Assembly (NCBI RefSeq): GCF_035918015.1
Contig: NZ_CP109132.1
Location: 2,294,001-2,358,000, forward strand
Reading direction: 5' to 3'
DNA from: Streptomyces sp. NBC_01754
Lineage (GTDB): Bacteria > Actinomycetota > Actinomycetes > Streptomycetales > Streptomycetaceae
DNA length: 64,000 bases
Shown: positions 34,705 through 43,362 of the stretch, in pieces
How positions within the stretch are numbered: the first letter of the stretch is position 1
How the letters are laid out: each line of letters begins with the position of its first letter
Position numbers and translations under genes: made by a program
Notes under the pieces: model-generated
Databases searched by the model: none
The model's input: the letters and a program-made list of their open reading frames with translations, nothing else
What the model was told of the DNA's origin: nothing

Positions 34705-36225
34705 TCACTCGGCGCCGGTCTGCGGCTTCTTCCTGCGGAGCAGGAAGACCGCGCCGCCGCCGAGGACGACGAGGGCGATCGCGACGCCCGCGATGACCGG
34801 GGTGGCGCTGGAGCCACCGGTCGCGGCGAGGTCGCCGTCGCCCGTACCGGTGGGGGTGGTGCCGGCCGGAACGGGCGTCGGCGACGCACCACTCTGGGTC
34901 TCGGTGCCGTCATCGGTGTCCGGCGCGGGGGTCCCGGCCGTCTCGCAGTCCAGGACACCCTTGAAGTTCTTCTCGAAGCCACCGGGTCCGGTGATCGTGA
35001 AGTCGTAGGCCTGGTCCTCGGCGACCGGGATGGTCACCGTGCGGGTCTCGCCCGCCGCGATGGTGTGCTTGGCGCCCGCGAGTTCGAAGGTGAACGGCTC
35101 GTCGCCCTTGTTGCCGGCCGTGATGTCGACGCCGCCCTTGGCGCAGTTCTTCTGAGCGGTCAGGGCCGGAACGGCACCCTTCTCGGCCCAGGTGGCGGTC
35201 GCCGTCGCGGAGACGATGGACTCGCTGGAACCGGCCAGGATCATCGTCTGGCTCTTGGTCAGTCCGGCGAAGACCCGGCCCACCGGCACGGAGGTCGAGG
35301 CCTGGACGGACAGCGAGGCGGAGCCGTCAGCCGAGTCCTCGGGAACGTCGAAGTAGAGCTCGGTGCCGTTGGCGGCCTCGGTGACGGGCTTGCCGTCCTT
35401 GTCGGTGACCGTGACCCCGCTGGCGGCGCCGTCGGCGGGAGGCGCCACCGAGACCTGGCCGGCGTCGGTGTGGACGGTGATCGGCCCCAGCTTCTCGCCG
35501 GCCTTCCCGGACACCGCGGCAGGAGACAGCGCCACGGACGCCTTGGGCTCCGCCACGCTCTCGGCGTTCTTCTCGAGCCAGTCGGCGAGCTTCTCGGCGT
35601 TCTTGTCCTTGGCCTGTACGTCGGCCTTGTCCGAGAAGCGCCAGATGGCGACCTGGGTACCGGCGGCGGCGGTCTCCGCGGTGAGCGACTTGGCGCCGGC
35701 CTTGCCGGCCAGCCCCGCGAGGTCGTCGACCTGCGGGTAGGAGTGCTGCAGGATCCAGCGGATCTTGCCGGCGTCGTTGTTGGCGCCGAGCGAGGACTGG
35801 TCCCAGGGGGTCTCCAGGTACTTCGCGTGGTCCCTGGTGGGGTTGTGGATGTCGATGCAGTACGTCTTCAGCGTGCCGCCGCCGTCGACGGTCATCTCGA
35901 ACAGCCCGGCGGGAAGCTGCTGGGGCTTGCCCTTACCGGTGTTGAGCTCCGCGAAGCCGTAGGTCTTCAGACCGTCCAGTACGGCGACCGCACCGCCCTG
36001 GTGCTGCGTGGCCTCGTCCGCTGCCGCGGCCGTGGCACCGACGAGCGCTCCGGTCGCGACCAGAGCCGAGGCGACCACCGCCGCGGCCGCCCGGCCGAGG
36101 CCGCGCACACGCCGGGCCCGGCCAGGTTCCTGGTCGTGTCGACGACCTCCACTCCGGCTCCGTATGGACTGCTCCGCCGTCGCGCCGGGCGACGACGGAA
36201 CGGATGCTGAAGAAGCTGAAAACAC
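34705..36225 (-). CDS. Thioester-forming (TQXA/TIE) LAXTG-anchored surface protein
   Basis: 506 aa, GTG at 36225 behind GGAGGGG. A long basic N-region precedes the signal segment (AAAAVVASALVATGALVG), cleaved near AAAADEAT. The thioester domain spans about 75-215, with Cys123 in TYCIDIHNPT and Gln191 in GTQVAIWRFSD, the pair that forms an internal Cys-Gln bond in adhesins. Beta-sandwich repeats follow. The C-terminus has a Thr/Pro-rich spacer, the class E sortase motif LAATG, a membrane span (VIAGVAIALVVLGGGAVFLL) and RRKKP. It should be covalently attached to the wall and can bond to target amines. A long palindrome lies upstream. Confidence 0.9.
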   Translation of the reverse strand: MFSASSASVPSSPGATAEQSIRSRSGGRRHDQEPGRARRVRGLGRAAAAVVASALVATGALVGATAAAADEATQHQGGAVAVLDGLKTYGFAELNTGKGKPQQLPAGLFEMTVDGGGTLKTYCIDIHNPTRDHAKYLETPWDQSSLGANNDAGKIRWILQHSYPQVDDLAGLAGKAGAKSLTAETAAAGTQVAIWRFSDKADVQAKDKNAEKLADWLEKNAESVAEPKASVALSPAAVSGKAGEKLGPITVHTDAGQVSVAPPADGAASGVTVTDKDGKPVTEAANGTELYFDVPEDSADGSASLSVQASTSVPVGRVFAGLTKSQTMILAGSSESIVSATATATWAEKGAVPALTAQKNCAKGGVDITAGNKGDEPFTFELAGAKHTIAAGETRTVTIPVAEDQAYDFTITGPGGFEKNFKGVLDCETAGTPAPDTDDGTETQSGASPTPVPAGTTPTGTGDGDLAATGGSSATPVIAGVAIALVVLGGGAVFLLRRKKPQTGAE

Positions 36226-36361
36226 AGAATTCCCCTCCGGGCGAGACCTTCACGCTTGGGGTGCGCGTGTGGGAGGTGCCTCGCCAGCAAACTCAAGTGC
36301 CGCATGAGTACGGGGGAATCGTATGGAGCGGGCGGAGGAGAGTCCCCCACCCTGTCATCAG

Positions 36362-36388
36362 ATAACCATTCCGACTCGGAATCGTTAT
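36362..36388. promoter_or_regulatory. 27-bp AT-rich palindrome upstream of the surface-protein gene
   Basis: Arms ATAACCATTCCGA (36362-36374) and TCGGAATCGTTAT (36376-36388) are complementary at 12 of 13 positions around a single central C. It lies 137-163 bp before the surface-protein start and just past the ssbB stop (both minus strand). Its low GC content in this genome and its two-fold symmetry suggest a repressor operator rather than a terminator. The regulator is unknown. Confidence 0.55.
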
Positions 36389-36414
36389 AGCCCGCTGCGG
36401 CGCGGCGCCCTTGT

Positions 36415-36840
36415 TCAGGTCACGGAGGCCATGACTGTGGCCGGTTTCTGACGTGGGGTGGGAGCGGTGAGCGACGGCTCACCGCTCAGCACTCTGCGGA
36501 AGGCCGCCGTCCCCCTGGTCAGATCGTGTCCCACCGCCACGGCCTCGACGTCCACGGACGTCTTCCACCCCTTGTCCCGTTGCTCCTCGCGCACCTTCAA
36601 CCTGCCGTGCACCAGCAGGGGTTCCCCGACCGCGACCGATCCGGCCAGGTTGGACGCCAGGGTCCGCCAGGCCCACACGGTGTAGAAGCTGGTGTGGCCG
36701 TCCGCCCAGTCCTGTTTTCCGCGGTCCCACCGCCGGGGCGTCACCGCCATCCGGAACCGCGCCATCGGGCCGGTCGCCGTCTCCCTGAAGTCCACCGCCG
36801 TCGCGGCGTTGCCCACCAGCGTCACCATGGTCTCGTTCAT
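36415..36840 (-). CDS. ssbB: Second single-stranded DNA-binding protein (SsbB type)
   Basis: 141 aa, ATG at 36840. The OB fold is typical of SSB: MVTLVGNAATAVDFRETATGPMARFRMAVTPR, TSFYTVWAWRTLASNLAGSVAVGEPLLVHGRLKVRE. It lacks the long Gly-rich tail and the acidic DDDIPF tip of the essential SsbA, ending instead in PATVMASVT, so it should not recruit replication partners. This is the shape of the Streptomyces paralogue SsbB, implicated in chromosome segregation during sporulation. It is monocistronic, 121 bp downstream of the GTPase pair. Confidence 0.88.
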   Translation of the reverse strand: MNETMVTLVGNAATAVDFRETATGPMARFRMAVTPRRWDRGKQDWADGHTSFYTVWAWRTLASNLAGSVAVGEPLLVHGRLKVREEQRDKGWKTSVDVEAVAVGHDLTRGTAAFRRVLSGEPSLTAPTPRQKPATVMASVT

Positions 36841-36961
36841 CTCCGTCCCCCGTTTCCTTCGTGCCTCGCCACTTCCGACACGCGGACGCCGCCCGTGTGC
36901 CGTGCTGTGCTGCTGAGCTCCATGCTGGACCGGAACCGGGATTCCCGCGGAGGCCTGTGGA

Positions 36962-39154
36962 CTACCGGCCGGTTGTGGAGAACTCCGTCACCGTCACATA
37001 CCGCTCGCGCACCTCGCGGTAGCGCGCCAGCTCCGCCGCGACCGGGTCGAGGACCCTGGCCCTGCCGCATCCCGCAGCCGCGTCCCGCAGCCGCCGCTCG
37101 GCCTCCTGCCCGTACCGGCGCGCTGGTCCACGGGCCGCCGCGGCGCACGACCACTCCACCAGCGGCCCGCCGACGACTCCTGCCAGCATGAGGAGAGCGG
37201 GTGTGACCAGGCCCGGTTCGAGCACACCGACGATCTGACCGAGCAACCACAGCCCGCCGAAGATCTGGAGCAGCGTCATGGACGCCTGCACCAGCACCGC
37301 GGCCGGCCACCACGCGGGGCGCGGAGGTCTGGCGGCGCGCCCTCCGAGCCCGCCCGCCGCCGGCTTGACCGGCCTGCCCCGCACCACGACCGCCCCGGAA
37401 CCGTCCCGCCGCCCCGCCCCGCCGCTCTCCGCCCCGTCCTTCCTCGCCCCGGACTTCCCGGCACCTGCCTTCCCGCCACCGGTCAGCCGTGCAGCGGTCA
37501 GCCGTGCGCCTGGCGCTCCCGGGGCAGGCCCGGAACACGGTCGGGCGGAATCCTCCCCACCGGTGTCACCGTCCGCCTCCCAACCCTCCTGGCCCTCGCG
37601 TCCCTCCCGTTCCTCCTCCCGGCCCGTCGCGCTCCGGCTCCCGTCGGCCCCACGCCCCTTGCCGCTGCCCGTCCGGCCACCGGCCTGCGCGTTCCGCGAC
37701 AGCTCGTCCAGGGCCTCGGGCAGCCCCTCCGCCCCGTTCACCGCCGCCTCGCGCACCGCCTGTGCCCAGGGTGCGGGCAGCCCTTCGACGGCGTCGTCCG
37801 CCAGTTCACGCACCGCCTGTTCCACCCGCTGCCGCGCGGTGAGTTCCTCCTCCGGCGGTGCGAGCACCTGCGCCATCAGCTCGAGGCCGGCCCCGAGCTG
37901 CCGGGTGGACTGGTACCAGCGCCACAGTCTCAGCCACGGCGTCCCGCAGGCCCGCCCGGCGTTCCTTCGCCACTCGCGCTCGGCGGCCTCCCCGGCGACC
38001 GCGGCGCCCACGGCGTCCGCCAGCCGGTCGGTGAACGCGTCGCGGGCCCGCTCGCCGAGTCCGGGCCGCCCGTCGGCGACGTACACCGGCCGCAGCCTCG
38101 CGGCGGCCGCGTCCACGTCGGCCGAGAGCCGGCGCGCCGCCGCCGTACGGTCCTGGACGAACCGGCCGAGCAGTTCCCGCAGGTCACCGATGCCCTGGCC
38201 GGTGAGTGCGGACACGGGCAGCACGGTGGCACCGGGATCGCCGTGCTCCCCCACCGCCATACCGTCCTCGTCGAGCAGCCGGCGCAGGTCGTACAGGACG
38301 AGGTCCGCGGCCTCCCCGGGGAGCCGGTCGATCTGGTTGAGGACGACGAAGGTGACCTCGGCGTGTCCGGCGAGCGGCCGCAGATAGCGCTCGTGCAGGG
38401 CCGCGTCGGCGTACTTCTCCGGGTCCACGACCCAGATGACGGCGTCGACCAGCGCCAGCACCCGGTCCACCTCGTCCCGGTGCCCGGTCGCCGCCGAGTC
38501 GTGGTCGGGCAGGTCCACCAGGACCAGGCCCTGGAGCAGGTCGTCGGCCTGAGCACCGCCGAGCACCGGACGCCGCCGCAGCCGGCCGGGGATGGCCAGC
38601 CGGTCCAGCAGCCCGGCGGCTCCGTCGGTCCAACTACAGGCGATCGGCGTGGAGGTGGTCGGCCGGCGCAGCCCCGTGTCGGAGATCTGCGAGCAGGCGA
38701 GGGCGTTGAACAAGGTGGACTTGCCGCTGCCCGTGGCCCCGGCGATGGCGACGACCGTGTGCCGGGACGAGAGCCGCTGCCGGGCCGACGCCTCGTCCAG
38801 CACCCGTCCCGCCTCGGCGAGCGTGTCTCCGTCGAGCCTGGCCCGGGACAGCCCGAGCAGCTCGCGCAGGGCGTCGAGCCTCGGCCGCAGGGGGCCGCTC
38901 TGCAACCCGTACGCCTCGACCTGCGGACGTACGTCGCTCGCCGACGACTGCGTCACGTCGGTGTCCTGCTCCTGCACGGCGTCGGCCGCCCGGCGCGCGA
39001 TGAGCCCGTCGTCCCAGCGGCGTCCGGCGGATTCCCGGGTCTCCCCTGCGGAGCCCTGCTCCTGGCCGTACTCGTGACCGTGCTCCCGTCCCCGGTGCCG
39101 GCCCTGGTCCTGCCCCCGGCCCCGCCCTTGGCCCTGATCGGTGACTGCGGTCAT
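36962..39154 (-). CDS. YfjP-type membrane-associated GTPase
   Basis: 730 aa, ATG at 39154 overlapping the stop of the upstream GTPase (ATGA). An N-terminal Gln/Gly/Arg/His-rich stretch is followed by the GTPase: P-loop [29 protein letters not shown] as G3, and [10 protein letters not shown] as G4. A variable charged linker (about 470-590) leads to two membrane helices near the C-terminus (ALLQIFGG-type segment from [19 protein letters not shown] and [20 protein letters not shown]). Such proteins are dynamin-related and often paired. Membrane remodelling or division-related roles are inferred from family only. Confidence 0.85.
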   Translation of the reverse strand: MTAVTDQGQGRGRGQDQGRHRGREHGHEYGQEQGSAGETRESAGRRWDDGLIARRAADAVQEQDTDVTQSSASDVRPQVEAYGLQSGPLRPRLDALRELLGLSRARLDGDTLAEAGRVLDEASARQRLSSRHTVVAIAGATGSGKSTLFNALACSQISDTGLRRPTTSTPIACSWTDGAAGLLDRLAIPGRLRRRPVLGGAQADDLLQGLVLVDLPDHDSAATGHRDEVDRVLALVDAVIWVVDPEKYADAALHERYLRPLAGHAEVTFVVLNQIDRLPGEAADLVLYDLRRLLDEDGMAVGEHGDPGATVLPVSALTGQGIGDLRELLGRFVQDRTAAARRLSADVDAAAARLRPVYVADGRPGLGERARDAFTDRLADAVGAAVAGEAAEREWRRNAGRACGTPWLRLWRWYQSTRQLGAGLELMAQVLAPPEEELTARQRVEQAVRELADDAVEGLPAPWAQAVREAAVNGAEGLPEALDELSRNAQAGGRTGSGKGRGADGSRSATGREEEREGREGQEGWEADGDTGGEDSARPCSGPAPGAPGARLTAARLTGGGKAGAGKSGARKDGAESGGAGRRDGSGAVVVRGRPVKPAAGGLGGRAARPPRPAWWPAAVLVQASMTLLQIFGGLWLLGQIVGVLEPGLVTPALLMLAGVVGGPLVEWSCAAAARGPARRYGQEAERRLRDAAAGCGRARVLDPVAAELARYREVRERYVTVTEFSTTGR

Positions 39155-40794
39155 CGCCGGTTCCTCTCCCTCTTCAGTACGGACAGTGCGGCGATCAGTT
39201 CCGCCTGCGGTTCCGGGGCGACTTCCAGCGCGTCCAACGGGGCGAGGCGCCGGTCGCGTTCACCGTGCAGGACCTGGTCCAGACAGTCGGCGAGCAGCGC
39301 CCCGCCCTTGTCGCGCAGTCTCAGCGCGCCCTGGGCGCCGATGCGTTCGGCGAGCTGTTCCCCGGCGCCCCGCGTGCGGCGACCGCCCAGCAGCGCGGCG
39401 GCCAGCAGCGCGGCCACCGTCTCGGCGTCGGGGGCGGCGTTGCGTTCCAGCAGCCGCGCCTCCTCCTCCGCCAGTTCCTCCAGGACTCGCCGCCACCGGC
39501 GTACGGCCACGGCGATGCGGCCCCGGACGTCCTCGGCCGGTCCCCACCCCCCGGCCTCCCGGCCGGCGTCCTCGAACCGGAAGTCCCCGGCGGCGGGGTC
39601 ACGCCGCCACGCCCCGCGGATCTGTTCGTCCGCGGCGGCCACCGAGCAGCGGAGCAGGACCACCAGGCTCTCGACGAGCGTGTCCAGGAGTTCGCCGGCG
39701 GTGCTGTAGAGCGGATAGCCGCGCCACCGGGTGCGCGCGGCCCCGGAGAGCACGGCGCCGTTCGTCAGCCGCCGCCGGACACGCGCCGACTCCTTGTCGT
39801 ACGCCCCCTCGACGACCCCGGTGAGCCGTACCGCCGCCGCGTACTGGGCCGAGACCGCCCCGGCCAGCTCGGGCATCCTCACGTCGAGCGAGCCGATGAC
39901 CCCGGACGCCGTCCGGCTCACGGCCTGCTGACGAGCGGCCGGGTCCTGCGTCCGGTGGGTGAGCCAGGCCCGCAGGGGTGCCACGGCCGTGGTGGGGAGC
40001 AGGCCGCGGCCGCCCCCGGCGGACTCCGGAAGTTCCGGGATGGTGAAACGCGGCACATCGCCGAGACCGGCACGGGTGAGCAACGCCGCGTACTGCCGGG
40101 ACACCTCGCCGATCACCTGGTGCGGTACCCGGTCCAGGACGGTGACGAGGCAGGCGTCGTACTCCTTGGCGGTCCGCAGCATGTGCCAGGGCACGGCGTC
40201 CGCGTACCGGGAGGCGGTGGTGACCATGACCCAGACGTCGGCGGCGCAGATGAGTTCGGCGGCCAGCACCCGGTTGCGTACGACGAGCGAGTCGATGTCC
40301 GGGGCGTCCAGGAGCGCGAGCCCCCGGGGCAGCGTCGCCGCGGTCTCCACCCGGAGCACGGTGCCGTCCTGGTCCGCGTCCGGCCCGCGGGGGTCGAGGC
40401 CGTCCTGGTCGGCGGCCTGCCCCGGGGGCAGCCACACCCGGGTCAGCTGCGGCAGCACCCGCACACCGGCGAACCAGTGGTGGTCGTCCGGGTGGCAGAC
40501 GAGGACAGGGGTCCGGGTGGTCGGACGCAGCACACCGGCCTCACTGACCCGGCATCCCACCAGCGAGTTGACGAGCGTGGACTTGCCCGCTCCGGTCGAC
40601 CCGCCGATCACCGCGAGCAGCGGCGCCTCAGGGTCCTTGAGCCGGGGTACGAGATAGTCGTCGAGCTGGGCGAGCAGTTCGGCCCGTGTCTGCCTGGCCC
40701 GTTCGGCACCGGGGAGCGGGAGGGGAAGACGCACGGCGGCGACACGGTCGCGCAGGGCGGAAAGTGCGTCGATGAGCTGGGGCCGTACATCCAT
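39151..40794 (-). CDS. Dynamin-family GTPase
   Basis: 547 aa using ATG at 40794 ([17 protein letters not shown]); a GTG nine bases earlier is possible. The P-loop is [18 protein letters not shown], with switch-like [14 protein letters not shown]3 [11 protein letters not shown] and a G4-type VTVLDRVP. The remainder is helical with no clear membrane span. Its 3' end overlaps the partner gene 36962-39154, so the two GTPases are made together and may form a heteromeric assembly, as paired bacterial dynamins do. The substrate is unknown. Confidence 0.85.
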   Translation of the reverse strand: MDVRPQLIDALSALRDRVAAVRLPLPLPGAERARQTRAELLAQLDDYLVPRLKDPEAPLLAVIGGSTGAGKSTLVNSLVGCRVSEAGVLRPTTRTPVLVCHPDDHHWFAGVRVLPQLTRVWLPPGQAADQDGLDPRGPDADQDGTVLRVETAATLPRGLALLDAPDIDSLVVRNRVLAAELICAADVWVMVTTASRYADAVPWHMLRTAKEYDACLVTVLDRVPHQVIGEVSRQYAALLTRAGLGDVPRFTIPELPESAGGGRGLLPTTAVAPLRAWLTHRTQDPAARQQAVSRTASGVIGSLDVRMPELAGAVSAQYAAAVRLTGVVEGAYDKESARVRRRLTNGAVLSGAARTRWRGYPLYSTAGELLDTLVESLVVLLRCSVAAADEQIRGAWRRDPAAGDFRFEDAGREAGGWGPAEDVRGRIAVAVRRWRRVLEELAEEEARLLERNAAPDAETVAALLAAALLGGRRTRGAGEQLAERIGAQGALRLRDKGGALLADCLDQVLHGERDRRLAPLDALEVAPEPQAELIAALSVLKRERNRR

Positions 40795-41155
40795 GGTTAC
40801 CACATGCGAAGAATGCCCAATTTTAGAGCCATTTTGAAGCGTATAGGCCCCTCTGCGCGGCGGATCCGCCCCTCAGGGGTGGCTGATCCCCTCAGGGAAC
40901 GGTAGATCCACTCGGGGGACAGGGTCGGCGAGTGGGGGCGCAGGCATAACGAGTGCGCAACACCCGGAGCGCGAGGCGCCAAAAGCGATGCGCGATTCGC
41001 ACCTACCTGCGATTATCGGTTCGCTTCACCGAACCTCCACATCGTGCCACGCAGGTGAGGCAACCGGGACAGGGCGGCAGGAGCCCTATCCTTGTCCCGG
41101 CAAGGTCACGGACGGCTTGATCCCATGCCCTCCGGGGCCGCCGAGGCCCATACCG
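40795..41155. other. Region between GTPase start and tRNA-Arg, no gene seen
   Basis: 361 bp, locally AT-richer near 40800-40850. It should contain the promoter of the GTPase pair (minus) and that of the tRNA (plus). No convincing ORF, hairpin or known RNA was found. Confidence 0.5.
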
Positions 41156-41231
41156 GCCCCCGTAGCTCAGTGGATAGAGCAGGCGCCTTCTAAGCGCTTG
41201 GCCGCAGGTTCGAGTCCTGCCGGGGGCACCA
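41156..41231 (+). tRNA. tRNA-Arg (anticodon TCT)
   Basis: A full cloverleaf with encoded CCA: acceptor GCCCCCG (41156-41162) pairs with CGGGGGC (41221-41227), D arm GCTCAGTGGATAGAGC, anticodon loop CTTCTAA with TCT at the centre, and T arm GCAGGTTCGAGTCCTGC. It reads AGA, a rare arginine codon in Streptomyces. A T-run at 41253-41258 follows as a possible terminator. The genes after it (guanidine exporter, EamA, XRE, MFS) look like an accessory group, but no phage or integrase remnant was found. Confidence 0.97.
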
Positions 41232-41370
41232 CTGACGTCGCGTCAGCTCTGCTGCTTTTTTCGCAGGTCCGGCCAGGGCACTCCCGGTCGCCGCCCCGTG
41301 CGGCGCCACACCGACCCGATTGGCTGATCCATATCAGTGTGCAAGCCTTGGGACAGAGCTCGACCCGCTC

Positions 41371-41409
41371 CCGGACGAGGCGCGCCGTACCCGGTTCCGA
41401 CGACGGTGC
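41371..41409 (+). promoter_or_regulatory. Guanidine-III (ykkC-III) riboswitch
   Basis: The segment begins CCGGACGAGGCGCGCCGTAC, continues CCGG, and ends ACGACGGTGC. It matches the conserved ykkC-III core. CCGG at 41371-41374 pairs with CCGG at 41391-41394, and GCGCCGT (41382-41388) pairs with ACGGTGC (41403-41409) to make the pseudoknot. The pseudoknot ends just before the ribosome site (CGGGGAG, 41411-41417) of the next gene, whose ATG is at 41427. Guanidine binding stabilises the pseudoknot and turns expression on. The downstream exporter of the guanidine-linked SMR family confirms the call. Confidence 0.88.
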
Positions 41410-41426
41410 CCGGGGAGTGTTGTGTC

Positions 41427-41741
41427 ATGGCATGGATCGTTCTGATCGTTTCCGGGGTGCTTGAGGCCGTCTGGGCCACCGCCCTGGGCAAATCCGGGGG
41501 TTTCTCGCGCCTCGGGCCCACGGTGGTTTTCGGTGCCGGGCTGGTTGTCAGCATGGCTGGGCTTGCCTATGCGTTGCGTACCCTGCCGGTCGGCACGGGT
41601 TACGCGGTGTGGGTCGGCATCGGTGCCGTTCTGACGGTCACGTACGCGATGGCCTTCGACGGTGAAGCCGTCTCCGCCCTCAAACTGCTCATGCTCGCCG
41701 GAATCGTCGGCTGCGTGGTTGGCTTGAAGGTTCTGCACTGA
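41427..41741 (+). CDS. gdx: Small multidrug resistance protein, guanidinium exporter type
   Basis: 104 aa, ATG at 41427 behind GGGGAG. Four membrane helices are predicted, beginning WIVLIVSGVLEAVWATALGKSGGF with the essential membrane Glu in GVLEAVW. The Lys-Ser after it (ALGKSGGFSRL) fits the SugE/Gdx branch rather than polyaromatic drug pumps. GTGYAVWVGIGAVLTV is the helix-3 signature. A single gene implies a homodimer exporting guanidinium in exchange for protons. The guanidine-III riboswitch immediately upstream supports this substrate. Confidence 0.92.
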   Translation: MAWIVLIVSGVLEAVWATALGKSGGFSRLGPTVVFGAGLVVSMAGLAYALRTLPVGTGYAVWVGIGAVLTVTYAMAFDGEAVSALKLLMLAGIVGCVVGLKVLH

Positions 41742-41782
41742 GGGAGCCACGCCGGAGAACCGGGGCCGGACGTCGGCGCGTG

Positions 41783-42619
41783 TCAGGTCGAGGCGAGGAG
41801 GCTGACGGCGACGGCGGCGGCTCCCAGGCCGACCAGTTGTCCGCGGGAAATGCGCTCCGCCAGCACACTGCGGGCGAGCAGGACGGTGCCGGCCGGGTAC
41901 AGGGCGGTGATCACGGCGACGACGGCCAGGTCGCCGCCGCGGGCGGCGAACAGGAACAGCAGGTTCGCCACCGAGTCCAGCACTCCGGCGGTGGCCGACA
42001 TCGCGTAGGCCGGCTTCTCCGGGCCCAGTCGCCGGAACATCAGCCCGGCGGCGGTCAGGGTGACGGCGGAAGAGACGGCGCGGCCGACGATCAGAGGGGC
42101 GACGCCGCTGTCGGACGGGGCCTGGTGCAGGAAGATCAGCTGGAGGGCGATGGCGGCACCCGCGCCGAAGGCCAGCAGGATCGCCATGCGCGAGGGGCGG
42201 GCGGACTTCGCGCCGCCCCCCGCGCTGACCAGCATCATCGCGGCCAGGGCCAGCGGCAGGCCGACCAGCCCGGCCCAGCCCAGGTGTTCACCCTGGAACA
42301 AGCCGACACCGACCGGCAGCATCGCGGAAACCAGCGCGGTCACCGGGGAGAGCACGTTCATCGGCCCGATCGCCAAGGTCTTGTAGAGCAGGGCGAAGGC
42401 AGCAGCCGAAGCGACACCGGAAGCCGCACCCCAGCCCAGGGCGCCGGGACCGAAGGAGGCTCCGAGGACCGGCCACAGCAGCAGCTCGACCACCAGGGAG
42501 GCCGGAGCGGCGATCATCACGGTCCGCAGCACATGGGCCTTGCGGGCGCCGAGACCGCCGAGGAAGTCGGCACATCCGTAGGCCATGGAGCTACCCAGGG
42601 CCAGCAGCAGGGCAAGCAC
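41783..42619 (-). CDS. EamA/DMT-family transporter
   Basis: 278 aa from GTG at 42619, with AAGGA upstream. About ten membrane helices form two EamA repeats, with GSSMAYGCADFLGGLGAR at the start and PVTALVSAMLPVGVGLFQGEHLGWAGLVG in the first half. The second half contains AVVAVITALYPAGTVLLARSVLAERIS. Such proteins export amino acids or other metabolites; the substrate is unknown. It diverges from an XRE-cupin regulator that probably controls it, with 112 bp between the starts. Confidence 0.86.
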   Translation of the reverse strand: MLALLLALGSSMAYGCADFLGGLGARKAHVLRTVMIAAPASLVVELLLWPVLGASFGPGALGWGAASGVASAAAFALLYKTLAIGPMNVLSPVTALVSAMLPVGVGLFQGEHLGWAGLVGLPLALAAMMLVSAGGGAKSARPSRMAILLAFGAGAAIALQLIFLHQAPSDSGVAPLIVGRAVSSAVTLTAAGLMFRRLGPEKPAYAMSATAGVLDSVANLLFLFAARGGDLAVVAVITALYPAGTVLLARSVLAERISRGQLVGLGAAAVAVSLLAST

Positions 42620-42683
42620 AGGACATCCTTCATTTTCAATGGACCGACTAAACTGTAAGGCGAACCGACCGCTTTTCCCAACG

Positions 42684-42695
42684 GAACGACCGTTC
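42684..42695. promoter_or_regulatory. Small inverted repeat in the EamA/XRE-cupin divergent promoter
   Basis: GAACG (42684-42688), AC, CGTTC (42691-42695) is a short perfect inverted repeat 37 bp before the regulator start. The intergenic region (42620-42731) is AT-richer, as expected of divergent promoters. It is a candidate autoregulatory site, weak because of its length. Confidence 0.35.
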
Positions 42696-42731
42696 GGCGC
42701 AGCAGAACGACTTGAGGAGCGGGGCAATCCG

Positions 42732-43307
42732 ATGGTGGAGACCGAGACGGCTCTGCGGACGCTCGCGCACAACGTCAGAGCCGCGCGCACCCGCGCGGGG
42801 TTGTCCCTGGACGAACTCGGACGGCGTGCCAAGGTCAGCAAGGGCTCACTGTTCGCCCTGGAGAAAGCTCAGGGGAACCCGAACTTCGCCACCCTGGTCC
42901 GCCTCGCCGACACTCTCGGCGTCTCGGTGTCCGCCCTGATGGAAGGGGCTGCGCAGGAGCGTGTCCGGGTCGTGTCCGGTGACGTTGTGGTGCCGCTGTG
43001 GGCGGGAGCGCAGGGTGGCGAGGCCCGGCTGATGCTCACGACGTCCGGTCCGGCTCCGGTCGAGGTCTGGCGCTGGAGTCTTCAGCCCGGTGAGGAGTAC
43101 CCCAGCCATCCCCACCAGGCCGGCGTCGTCGAGACCGTCAGCGTCACCACGGGCCGCATGGTCCTGGTCGTCGAGGGCGACGAGTATCCCGTCGAAGCCG
43201 GGCAGACCGCCACCTTCGGCGGCGACGTCCCCCACACCTACCGCGGCGACGGCGACGGCACCTGTCATCTGATCATGACCGTCCACCTGCCGCCCGGTCC
43301 CGCCTGA
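42732..43307 (+). CDS. XRE-family regulator with cupin domain
   Basis: 191 aa, ATG at 42732. An N-terminal HTH (RAARTRAGLSLDELGRRAKVSKGSLFALEK, with key run SLDELGRRAKVSKGSL) is joined to a C-terminal cupin barrel (EVWRWSLQPGEEYPSHPHQ, VETVSVTTGRMVLVVEGDEYPVEAGQ, FGGDVPHTYR). HTH-cupin proteins sense a small metabolite or metal in the barrel and often control adjacent transport or catabolic genes. Here the EamA gene diverges and an MFS gene follows after 55 bp. Confidence 0.88.
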   Translation: MVETETALRTLAHNVRAARTRAGLSLDELGRRAKVSKGSLFALEKAQGNPNFATLVRLADTLGVSVSALMEGAAQERVRVVSGDVVVPLWAGAQGGEARLMLTTSGPAPVEVWRWSLQPGEEYPSHPHQAGVVETVSVTTGRMVLVVEGDEYPVEAGQTATFGGDVPHTYRGDGDGTCHLIMTVHLPPGPA

Positions 43308-43362
43308 GCGTCACCACCCAAGTTCCGGTCACCCGCCTCTGGACAAGGACAACCCCAGGATC

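Noticed and set aside
41371..41417. Guanidine-II (mini-ykkC) riboswitch
   Set aside because: An ACGA-loop hairpin is present, but the paired hairpins of class II are not. The CCGGACGAGG...CCGTACCCGG core with pseudoknot fits class III instead.
41156..42620. Integrated element attached to the tRNA-Arg gene
   Set aside because: No integrase, no direct repeat of the tRNA 3' end and no phage genes were seen to the right of the tRNA.
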